Part shown: piece after piece, positions 1 to 5,879 of the stretch
Numbering within the stretch: the first letter of the stretch is position 1
How the letters are laid out: each line of letters opens with the position of its first letter
Source: Actinomycetota bacterium
GTDB lineage: Bacteria; Actinomycetota; Actinomycetes; S36-B12; UBA5976
DNA length: 9,013 bases
Assembly: GCA_009918865.1 (NCBI GenBank)
Contig: RGCY01000037.1
Span: 1-9,013 of the forward strand
Direction: 5' to 3'
The notes under the pieces: model-generated
Seen by the model: the letters and a program-made list of their open reading frames with translations, nothing else
Told to the model about the DNA's origin: nothing
Databases searched by the model: none
Made by a program: the position numbers and the translations under genes

Positions 1-1128
1 GCCGAGTCATTAAGTCAGGGTTTGTTGAATCCAAATGACCTTTCGCAAATGGGCCATCTCGTGGGAGATAGACATGCGCAAGTGGAGCAGCTCATCCGTG
101 GTCAAGAACAGTTGCTTGACAACCTGAGTCTGCTCAATCGGTTTGAAGTACGCGGCGCAGCCGGCACCGGCAAGACGGCACTTGCCTTGGCTCAAGCCCG
201 CCGGCTGACTCAAGACGGTCAACGAGTGTTGCTGCTGTGCTTTAACCGCCTACTTTCCCGGGAATTGCGCCGACGAACCGAAGCGTGGCCAGGCGCCGAG
301 CGCCCGGCGGTAGTCAAGAATTTTCATGACCTGGCCGCCGCTTGGCATCGGCAGGTGCCGGCTCAGCCGGACGACTATTACTTTGAGGTTCGAGCAGCGG
401 AGATGCTGCTCGCATCAGCGCAGCGAGCCACATCGAACGAGAAGTTCGACGCGATTGTCGTTGACGAAGGTCAGGATTTCGCATCGAGTTGGTGGATCGC
501 AGTGCAATCCCTGCTAAGAGATCCGGAATCAGGTGGCCTGTTCGTGTTCACCGATGATGACCAAAGAATCTTCAATCGCGAAGGGGCGAGCGGTCTTGGC
601 TTAGTTCCAATTCGCTTGACCACAAATGTGCGCAACACGAAACCCATCGCAAGCACTGCTGCGGCGATGGTCAAGAACCCCCCAAGAATCCTGGACTTCG
701 ATGGTGCACCGGTTATCTTCATCGATTGTCCGCAGTCTGAAGCAGTAGACCGGGCCGATTCCATGGTTGATGACCTGACGACGGACTGGCGACCAGACAA
801 CATCGTGCTCCTGACCACAGGAGATAAACATCCGTATCACGAATCGCAACTTGAAGAAGACCAGTCAGGTGAGACGTATGAACGATCGCTCTGGGAGACA
901 GACTTTGCCTTCTACACGACTGCAATGCGATTCAAGGGGATGGAACGTCCTGCGGCGGTTATTGCCGTCAATGGCTTCACGCAGTACGCCCGCCCTGCGG
1001 AGGTGCTCTATGTCGCGCTCACGCGAGCGCGAGACCTGTGTGTCATCTGTGGGGATGCGAAGGAAATCGAACAGATTGTTGGCGAGAAGGTGATGTCAAC
1101 CTGGCAGCGCCGCACTGTTGCTGATTAG
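1..1128 (+). CDS. UvrD-like superfamily-1 helicase, 3' part (5' end outside window)
   Basis: The reading frame is open from the first base, so the TTG at 22 is probably internal and the gene starts upstream. The 375 visible residues carry the SF1 helicase motifs in order: Walker A GAAGTGKT at 52-59, Walker B VVDEGQD at 153-159, motif III DDDQR at 185-189, a motif IV-type TTNVRNT at 207-213 with the arginine at 211, RFKGMER (motif V region) at 310-316, and YVALTRARD (motif VI) at 337-345. It should therefore bind and hydrolyse ATP and act on nucleic acid. The spacing is compact, with no room for the large 1B/2B insertions of UvrD or Rep. This resembles the helicase half of proteins with an N-terminal NERD nuclease-related domain, which here would lie before base 1; that part is inference. 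It converges with the hicB-like gene. The partner domain, and hence repair versus defence role, cannot be decided from this window. Confidence 0.85.
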   Translation, partial: AESLSQGLLNPNDLSQMGHLVGDRHAQVEQLIRGQEQLLDNLSLLNRFEVRGAAGTGKTALALAQARRLTQDGQRVLLLCFNRLLSRELRRRTEAWPGAERPAVVKNFHDLAAAWHRQVPAQPDDYYFEVRAAEMLLASAQRATSNEKFDAIVVDEGQDFASSWWIAVQSLLRDPESGGLFVFTDDDQRIFNREGASGLGLVPIRLTTNVRNTKPIASTAAAMVKNPPRILDFDGAPVIFIDCPQSEAVDRADSMVDDLTTDWRPDNIVLLTTGDKHPYHESQLEEDQSGETYERSLWETDFAFYTTAMRFKGMERPAAVIAVNGFTQYARPAEVLYVALTRARDLCVICGDAKEIEQIVGEKVMSTWQRRTVAD

Positions 1129-1136
1129 TGTCCAGT

Positions 1137-1150
1137 GCAAACCGGTTTGC
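1137..1150. repeat. 14-bp perfect palindrome between convergent genes
   Basis: GCAAACCGGTTTGC is a perfect palindrome 8 bases after the helicase stop, within the 55-base gap before the end of the hicB-like gene. As RNA it could form a five-pair stem with a CCGG loop, followed by TTGATTAAT, which is only weakly T-rich. It could be a poor terminator for the helicase gene or a protein-binding site. Nothing in the sequence decides between these. Confidence 0.35.
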
Positions 1151-1183
1151 TTGATTAATGTGGAACTGAGCTGACCTGCAATG

Positions 1184-1399
1184 TCAGGCGTTGACCGACA
1201 CGGTCAGTGCGACAGTACTCGGAGCCGGAATTTGTTCACCGGACTCAAGGAGCAGTTCCACATGCATCTCCAGCGCAGTTTCCATTCGGCGCGTGACTTC
1301 ATCAATGGTCTTACCTGTCGCAACACACCCAGGAACATCCGGCGCGTAGGCAGCGAAATTCGACCCTGTGTCTTCAACGAGGATTGTGTACTCAGTCAT
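1184..1399 (-). CDS. Orphan HicB-family antitoxin-like protein
   Basis: This 71-residue protein has the N-terminal HicB fold signature: a first strand MTEYTILVED, then AAYAPDVPGCVATG at 16-29, then an amphipathic helix with TIDEVTRRMETALEMHVELL at about 31-50 and a short GEQIPAP tail. HicB proteins neutralise the HicA mRNA interferase. No HicA-like small gene lies on either side, and the protein ends without the C-terminal HTH or ribbon-helix-helix DNA-binding part found in many HicB proteins. The ATG at 1399 fits the usual family start. An alternative in-frame TTG at 1411 directly follows the msrA stop and has a GGAG 9 bases upstream, which would add four residues (75 aa). Either start implies translation coupled to msrA. 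It may be a solitary domain with another role. Confidence 0.8.
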   Translation of the reverse strand: MTEYTILVEDTGSNFAAYAPDVPGCVATGKTIDEVTRRMETALEMHVELLLESGEQIPAPSTVALTVSVNA

Positions 1400-1411
1400 G
1401 CCGCTAACCAA

Positions 1412-2041
1412 TCACACCAACTCCGGCAGCGCAATCCCTGTTTCTGAATGGCAGTCGTAGCCATTCGGATTCTTCACTAGATATTGCTGGTGGTAGTCCT
1501 CAGCCAACCAGTAGCGATTCACACCCGTTGCCGCATCAGACATTGCAATCTGAGTTGTCACGCCACCAAATCCGCGCGCAGCCAACGCACTCGCGTACGC
1601 ATCACGCGTGCGAATCGCCAACTCTTTCTGTGCCAGAGTTGTGCAGAACACCGCAGAACGGTATTGCGTGCCTATGTCATTTCCTTGGCGATCACCCTGT
1701 GTGGGGTCGTGGTGTTCCCAGAACACTCGCAGCAGTTCAAGCAATGAGACAGTGGACGGATTGAAAGCCACCTGTGTCACTTCGGCGTGACCAGTGAATC
1801 CACCGCACACAGACTTGTAGGTCGGGTTCTCGGTGCGGCCTCCCTGGTAGCCAACGGATGTGCACACTACCCCCGGCAACTGCCAGAACTTCTTTTCTGC
1901 GCCCCAGAAACAACCCATGCCAAATGCGATGACTTCGGTGCCTTCTGGCCACGGTCCACTCAGTGGAGTGCCCAAGACCAAGTGTGTGGCTTCAGGGTGG
2001 AAGGAGTCGGTGTTCGTGGTGAAACGGCTAAAAATGCTCAC
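1412..2041 (-). CDS. msrA: Peptide-methionine (S)-S-oxide reductase MsrA
   Basis: This enzyme reduces the S form of methionine sulfoxide in proteins and free methionine, repairing oxidative damage in the cytoplasm. The protein has 209 residues, like the longer E. coli-type MsrA. The catalytic motif GCFWG is at 43-47 with the nucleophile Cys44, followed by VGYQGG, NPTYKSVCGGFTGHAE, and FWEHHDPTQGDRQGNDIGTQYRSA, all family hallmarks. The C-terminal region reads NPNGYDCHSETG, giving one candidate resolving cysteine, Cys197; the second cysteine near the end of many MsrA proteins is replaced in GIALPELV. Other cysteines are at 61, 79 and 133. The GTG start at 2041 overlaps the ilvA stop by four bases (GTGA) and has no clear Shine-Dalgarno sequence, so it is probably coupled to ilvA translation. 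Confidence 0.95.
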   Translation of the reverse strand: MSIFSRFTTNTDSFHPEATHLVLGTPLSGPWPEGTEVIAFGMGCFWGAEKKFWQLPGVVCTSVGYQGGRTENPTYKSVCGGFTGHAEVTQVAFNPSTVSLLELLRVFWEHHDPTQGDRQGNDIGTQYRSAVFCTTLAQKELAIRTRDAYASALAARGFGGVTTQIAMSDAATGVNRYWLAEDYHQQYLVKNPNGYDCHSETGIALPELV

Positions 2042-3255
2042 GCGGTTACGGTAACGAAATACCCGTGTGCGTGCAGCGCGGAAAGCACCTGCTCCCGGTG
2101 TTCCACGCCACGGGTCTCAAGTTGCAACCCAACTTCTACTTCGTCAATTGCTAGGCGTGGGTCTGTGCGTAGGTGTTCAACTTCCACCACATTTGCATCG
2201 GCTTCACTCACATCTGTGAGCAGGCGCGCCAATGAACCTGGCCGGTCTGGCACGCGAATGCTGATGGAGAGATAGCGACCTGCGGCTGCCAAACCATGGC
2301 GAATCACGCGCATCAGCAGCAGTGGGTCGATGTTTCCGCCGGACAATGTGACTGCGGTGGTGCCGGGAAACTTTTCAGGATGTGCCCACACGGCAGCCGC
2401 AGCCGCAGCCCCTGCTGGCTCAACCACCAATTTCGAGCGTTCAAGCAAGAGCAACAACGCTTGCGAGAGTTCTTCTTCGGTGACGGTGACGATGTCATCC
2501 ACGAGTGTCTTAATAATTTCGAAAGGCACATCGCCAGGTTGACCAACGGCGATGCCATCTGCCATCGTGGACATCTGACCCAGCCGAATTGGGTGACCTT
2601 CAGCAATCGAACTCGGATAAGCCGCAGCGCCGGCTGCCTGCACCCCTATTACCCGAACACTTGGTTTGCGAGCCTTCACGGCCAATGCCACACCGGCAAG
2701 GAAACCGCCACCACCGGTGCACACAACAATGGTGTCAACATCGGGCACATCATCCAAAATCTCGAGCCCAACGGTTCCTTGTCCGGCGACGATGTCTGCA
2801 TGGTCAAACGGGTGAATCAGCGTCGCACCTGTTCCATTCGCAAACTCTCGAGCATGCTCTAGCGCGACATCGATGGTCTCGCCTTGCAAGATGACAGTTG
2901 CGCCGTAGGCGCGCGTTGCAGCAACCTTCGGCAATGTTGCAGCCACGGGCATAAACACGGTGGCGTCAATTCCCAGTTTTTGAGCCGCGAGTGCAACGCC
3001 TTGCGCATGGTTACCGGCACTTGCTGCGACCACACCTTTGACGCGCTGGTCAGCCGAAAGTTTTGCTATCCGTGTGTAGGCGCCGCGTACCTTGAAAGAC
3101 CCGGCACGCTGCAAGTTTTCGCACTTCAACACCACTGAACCACCGGTGCGCTCACTGAGCCATCGTGCTTCGCGCATGGGCGTGTGCCGGGCGACTCCTT
3201 GAAGCAGCGCGGCCGCCGCTTCCACATCTGACAGCGTGGGCATTGTTGCGCTCAT
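2038..3255 (-). CDS. ilvA: Threonine ammonia-lyase with C-terminal ACT domain
   Basis: This PLP enzyme deaminates threonine to 2-oxobutanoate, the entry step of isoleucine synthesis or, in catabolic forms, of threonine breakdown. The fold-type II features are clear: the PLP lysine in RAGSFKVRGA (Lys55), SAGNHAQG at 79-86, the phosphate-binding loop TGGGG at 180-184, and LSGGNID late in the catalytic domain. Residues about 328-405 form one ACT domain (YLSISIRVPDRPGSLARLL), suggesting effector control. At 405 residues it matches the single-ACT family rather than the longer E. coli IlvA. I chose the ATG at 3255. An in-frame extension to 3297 adds 14 unconserved residues and would run to the MFS promoter, and an ATG at 3243 is a minor alternative. 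No Shine-Dalgarno sequence precedes 3255, so a leaderless transcript is possible. It heads the ilvA-msrA-hicB run. The catabolic tdcB role cannot be excluded. Confidence 0.93.
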   Translation of the reverse strand: MSATMPTLSDVEAAAALLQGVARHTPMREARWLSERTGGSVVLKCENLQRAGSFKVRGAYTRIAKLSADQRVKGVVAASAGNHAQGVALAAQKLGIDATVFMPVAATLPKVAATRAYGATVILQGETIDVALEHAREFANGTGATLIHPFDHADIVAGQGTVGLEILDDVPDVDTIVVCTGGGGFLAGVALAVKARKPSVRVIGVQAAGAAAYPSSIAEGHPIRLGQMSTMADGIAVGQPGDVPFEIIKTLVDDIVTVTEEELSQALLLLLERSKLVVEPAGAAAAAAVWAHPEKFPGTTAVTLSGGNIDPLLLMRVIRHGLAAAGRYLSISIRVPDRPGSLARLLTDVSEADANVVEVEHLRTDPRLAIDEVEVGLQLETRGVEHREQVLSALHAHGYFVTVTA

Positions 3256-3261
3256 GCGTGG

Positions 3262-3267
3262 ATTGTG
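3262..3267 (-). promoter_or_regulatory. Possible -10 element for a leaderless ilvA transcript
   Basis: On the minus strand CACAAT lies six bases before the ilvA ATG at 3255, the distance expected if the start codon is the first transcribed base. It departs from the TAnnnT consensus at its first base and no -35 element is evident, so the call is weak. It rests mainly on the absence of a ribosome binding site and on better examples of the same layout elsewhere in the window. Confidence 0.3.
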
Positions 3268-3294
3268 GCACTCAATGCCGCAATCGCGTGGCGG

Positions 3295-3303
3295 CACTAG
3301 GGT
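3295..3303 (+). promoter_or_regulatory. Leaderless core promoter of the MFS gene (CACTAGGGT)
   Basis: CACTAGGGT contains the -10 hexamer TAGGGT (TAnnnT) at 3298-3303. Eight bases follow before the GTG at 3312, so transcription should begin at or next to the start codon. There is no Shine-Dalgarno sequence. The same CACTAGnnT string precedes two other genes in the window at nearly identical spacing, which raises confidence that it is a promoter element. Confidence 0.6.
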
Positions 3304-3311
3304 GTGACATC

Positions 3312-4580
3312 GTGCTCACTCGGGTCCGGACCAATTACGCGGGCCTACCTCGAGAAGTTTTCGTCCTGACCGCAGTTGCCTTCTGTGTGGCAGTCGGGTT
3401 CGGGATGTTCATGCCAGTGCTCACTTTGTTCGCTAAGCAGTTCGGGGTCTCTGACTTCGCGGCATCGCTCATTGTCTCGCTTTTTGCGGCTGCACGACTT
3501 GTCTCAACTGGCACTTCCGCGTGGATGACCAACCGCTTCGGCGAAGCCAAAGTGCTCGCCGCAGGGTTAGCCATCGTTGCGGTGACAAGCATCATGGTGG
3601 GTTTCGCTCACTCCTATCCCGAGTTCCTCATTTGGCGCACGGCCGGCGGTTTGGGCTCTGCCATGTTCACCGTTTCCGCGCTTGCGCTCCTGCTACGAGT
3701 CACTCCTGCGCCCATGCGCGGGCGCGCGTCAGGTCTTTATCAAGGTGGCTTCGTGCTCGGCAACATCACTGGGCCCGGGATTGGCGCGCTGTTTGCATAT
3801 TCACTTCGCATGCCGTTCTTCGTGAACGCAGCGATGGTGACCGCAGCGACGGCAGTGACTCTTGTGATGTTGCTTCACGCACGGTTTGCATCGGATGAAA
3901 CTGCCGTGGTTGTTGATGCAGAAGACAATCCGATTGAAAACTTGCGCGGGTTCAGCGGTCTTGCACATGGCATGCGGATGCCGGTCTACCGAGCTGTTGT
4001 GTTGGCTGCACTCGTGCAGGGTTTCGTGCTTTATGGAATGCGCAATGCGGTGGTGCCGCTGTTCGCCGTGCATGAAGTTGGCGGTTCAAGCCGTCTGGCG
4101 TCCCTAGCATTCGGGCTCGGCTCGGCTGCCAATGCCATGTTCCTTTACTCCGCTGGCCGCACAAGTGACTTGCGTGGCCGCAAACCCGCGTTCCTGCTTG
4201 GCGCTGGTGGTCTTCTTTTCGGAGTCACGCTGCTTGCGAGTCCGCCGCATGTCTCGTCGTTCTTATTCTCGGCGGTGCTGTTTGGAGTCGGGGGAGCCTT
4301 CCTTGGTGCATCAATGCCAGCCATGCTCGGCGATGTCACCCGTGGTGCGCGCGGTGGTGTGCTCATTGCGGTCTACCAAGCTGCAAGTGACCTTGGCACC
4401 ATCCTTGGCCCATTCATCGGCGGTGCCATTCTTGAGCAGACAGGGTCCTATTCGCTGACTTTTGGTTTCGGTGCAGTGCTTGTTGGCTTCGTGGTGCTCA
4501 TCGGTCTGCGCACGCCGGAGTCTCGTCCCACTCATCGGTCTGCTTCGTCATCGTTAGCCACACCACCGCCAGCGGACTAG
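3312..4580 (+). CDS. MFS transporter, probable drug or metabolite efflux
   Basis: The protein has 422 residues and about twelve hydrophobic segments in two six-helix halves separated by a charged stretch (ARFASDETAVVVDAEDN), the major facilitator layout. WMTNRFGEAK at 71-80 occupies the loop between helices 2 and 3. The matching loop of the second half has SDLRGRKP at 285-292, a good copy of the MFS motif A. LYQGGFVLGNITGPGIGA in the first half resembles the conserved helix-5 motif of drug:proton antiporters, which makes export plausible, but the substrate is unknown. The GTG at 3312 was chosen because it sits eight bases after a CACTAGGGT promoter element; the open frame back to 3165 runs into ilvA on the other strand and adds 49 residues unlike a transporter start. 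The hydrophilic tail is rich in Ser, Thr and Pro. It is divergent from ilvA and convergent with the cystathionine enzyme gene. Confidence 0.88.
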   Translation: MLTRVRTNYAGLPREVFVLTAVAFCVAVGFGMFMPVLTLFAKQFGVSDFAASLIVSLFAAARLVSTGTSAWMTNRFGEAKVLAAGLAIVAVTSIMVGFAHSYPEFLIWRTAGGLGSAMFTVSALALLLRVTPAPMRGRASGLYQGGFVLGNITGPGIGALFAYSLRMPFFVNAAMVTAATAVTLVMLLHARFASDETAVVVDAEDNPIENLRGFSGLAHGMRMPVYRAVVLAALVQGFVLYGMRNAVVPLFAVHEVGGSSRLASLAFGLGSAANAMFLYSAGRTSDLRGRKPAFLLGAGGLLFGVTLLASPPHVSSFLFSAVLFGVGGAFLGASMPAMLGDVTRGARGGVLIAVYQAASDLGTILGPFIGGAILEQTGSYSLTFGFGAVLVGFVVLIGLRTPESRPTHRSASSSLATPPPAD

Positions 4581-4642
4581 GTCCTTCGCAGCAGGTACTA
4601 ACGAGACGGTGCGTCACCATCAATCCAAATCGCGGCGAAATC

Positions 4643-4664
4643 GTGTGTGCCACGCACTCTTATT
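4643..4664 (+). terminator. Weak candidate terminator after the MFS gene
   Basis: In the 82-base gap between the convergent MFS and cystathionine enzyme genes, GTGTGT and ACGCAC (4643-4648 and 4652-4657) can form a six-pair stem with one G-U pair and a three-base loop. TCTTATT follows. The stem is short and the T run broken, so efficient termination is uncertain. The rest of the gap (4581-4642) shows nothing I recognise. Confidence 0.25.
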
Positions 4665-5841
4665 AACTCTTGGCGGCAGCCAACGCCTGCTCAAGATCGT
4701 TGAGCAAGTCCGAAATGTCTTCAATGCCCACAGATAAACGCACCAAGTCGTCGGGAACTTCAAGAGCACTACCCGCGACGGAAGCATGCGTCATTTTTCC
4801 TGGATGCTCGATTAGTGATTCCACTCCACCAAGGGATTCCGCAAGTGTGAAAATCTTCGTTGCCGCGCACACTCGCAGTGCTGCGTTCATTCCGCCACGC
4901 ACGCGGAACGAAACCATTCCACCAAAGTTGCGCATTTGCTTGGCCGCCACTTCATGACCATTGTGTTCGGGTAGCCCCGGCCAAAAAACTTGCGTTACTT
5001 CTGGGTGTTCTTTCAGCAGCGCAACGACAGCGCGCGCGTTGTCGCAATGGCGATCCATCCGCACGGCCAACGTCTTTGCACCGCGCAACACCAGCCACGA
5101 GTCAAAAGGCCCAGAAACCGCACCCATTGCGTTTTGGTGAAAGGCCAGTTCTTGCGCCAACTCGGCATCGCGCACCACGAGTGCGCCGCCGATGACATCA
5201 CTGTGACCACCGATGTATTTCGTGGTGGAGTGAACGACAACGTCAGCGCCGAGCGAGAGCGGCTGTTGCAGGTATGGCGATGCGAAGGTGTTGTCCACCA
5301 CCAGCCGTGCGCCGGCAGCATGGGAGACCTGCGCTAGTGCGGCAATGTCGCTCACTCCCAGCAATGGATTGCTTGGAGTTTCAACCCACACCACCTTTGT
5401 GCGCCCCGGTTGAATTGCCGCAGCAACGGCATCAACATCGGGCATATGTGCGGCTGTGTGGTCAATTCCCCAGCGCTGCAATACGCGCGCGAACAAGCGG
5501 TAGGTGCCGCCGTAGGCATCATCGGGTAGCACCACATGGTCACCCGGACTCAGCACCGTGCGCAGCAATGTGTCTTCAGCGGCCAGCCCAGAAGCGAAGG
5601 CAAAAGCGCGCAGACCACCTTCAAGTGCAGCAAGACATTCCTCAAGCGCAGTGCGCGTGGGATTCGCGCTGCGTGCGTACTCATACCCACCACGCAACCC
5701 ACCAACCCCGTCTTGCTTGAAGGTGGAGACCTGGTGAATTGGCGGAACGACCGCTCCGGTCTGTGGGTCGGGTTCTTGACCCGCGTGAATGGCGCGAGTG
5801 GCGAAACCTTGCGGCTGTGATTCAGGTTGTCTATCAGTCAC
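4663..5841 (-). CDS. metB: Cystathionine gamma-synthase/lyase family PLP enzyme
   Basis: The protein has 392 residues and belongs to the Cys/Met-metabolism PLP family. Diagnostic features are GFATRAIHAGQEPDPQTGAV near the start, the YEYARSANPTR motif at 53-63 (Tyr and Arg reach the PLP phosphate of the neighbouring subunit), ASG at 83-85, the PLP-ring aspartate in VVDNTFASPY (Asp183), the Schiff-base lysine in HSTTKYIGGH (Lys208), and SLGGVESLIEHP late. The reaction may be gamma-synthase (O-acyl-homoserine plus cysteine to cystathionine) or gamma-lyase (cystathionine to cysteine, 2-oxobutanoate and ammonia). Actinobacterial members are usually named metB but sequence alone does not separate the two. 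I chose the GTG at 5841, seven bases after a TAGCGT -10 element; a GTG at 5850 would add three residues. No downstream gene is in its transcript. Confidence 0.9.
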   Translation of the reverse strand: MTDRQPESQPQGFATRAIHAGQEPDPQTGAVVPPIHQVSTFKQDGVGGLRGGYEYARSANPTRTALEECLAALEGGLRAFAFASGLAAEDTLLRTVLSPGDHVVLPDDAYGGTYRLFARVLQRWGIDHTAAHMPDVDAVAAAIQPGRTKVVWVETPSNPLLGVSDIAALAQVSHAAGARLVVDNTFASPYLQQPLSLGADVVVHSTTKYIGGHSDVIGGALVVRDAELAQELAFHQNAMGAVSGPFDSWLVLRGAKTLAVRMDRHCDNARAVVALLKEHPEVTQVFWPGLPEHNGHEVAAKQMRNFGGMVSFRVRGGMNAALRVCAATKIFTLAESLGGVESLIEHPGKMTHASVAGSALEVPDDLVRLSVGIEDISDLLNDLEQALAAAKS

Positions 5842-5848
5842 GGGCGCC

Positions 5849-5857
5849 ACGCTAGTG
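5849..5857 (-). promoter_or_regulatory. Leaderless core promoter of the cystathionine enzyme gene
   Basis: Read on the minus strand, CACTAGCGT carries the -10 hexamer TAGCGT at 5854-5849. GGCGCCC (7 bases) separates it from the GTG at 5841, the spacing of a leaderless start. It is the mirror partner of the drrA element: the CACTAG on each strand forms the dyad CTAGTG-N6-CACTAG at 5852-5869. The choice of 5841 over 5850 as start depends on this reading, because the 5850 GTG overlaps the -10 itself. Confidence 0.55.
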
Positions 5858-5863
5858 CCGCCT

Positions 5864-5872
5864 CACTAGGCT
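5864..5872 (+). promoter_or_regulatory. Leaderless core promoter of drrAB (CACTAGGCT)
   Basis: CACTAGGCT carries the -10 hexamer TAGGCT at 5867-5872. CGCACCT (7 bases) separates it from the ATG at 5880, so the transcript should start at or beside the A of the start codon. There is no Shine-Dalgarno sequence and no good -35. The -35 position (about 5844-5850) falls on the -10 and start of the opposing promoter, so the two cannot easily be occupied together. Confidence 0.6.
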
Positions 5873-5879
5873 CGCACCT

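Noticed and set aside
2045..2055. GTTACGGTAAC inverted repeat at the ilvA/msrA junction
   Set aside because: It encodes the final VTVT of IlvA; repeated Val/Thr codons explain the symmetry.
1787..2275. Plus-strand open frame of 162 codons across the msrA/ilvA junction
   Set aside because: It lies opposite two clearly identified genes, spans their overlap, and its Cys/Ser/Arg-rich translation looks like no protein family.
2391..2412. GCAGCC-type short tandem repeat
   Set aside because: It encodes an alanine run in a helix of IlvA and keeps frame; ordinary codon repetition.
2296..2862. Plus-strand open frame of 188 codons inside ilvA
   Set aside because: It is a shadow of the threonine ammonia-lyase gene; ilvA motifs are intact on the other strand throughout.
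3165..3311. Upstream extension of the MFS gene
   Set aside because: It overlaps the ilvA start on the other strand, has no transporter-like content, and would include the promoter element at 3295-3303.
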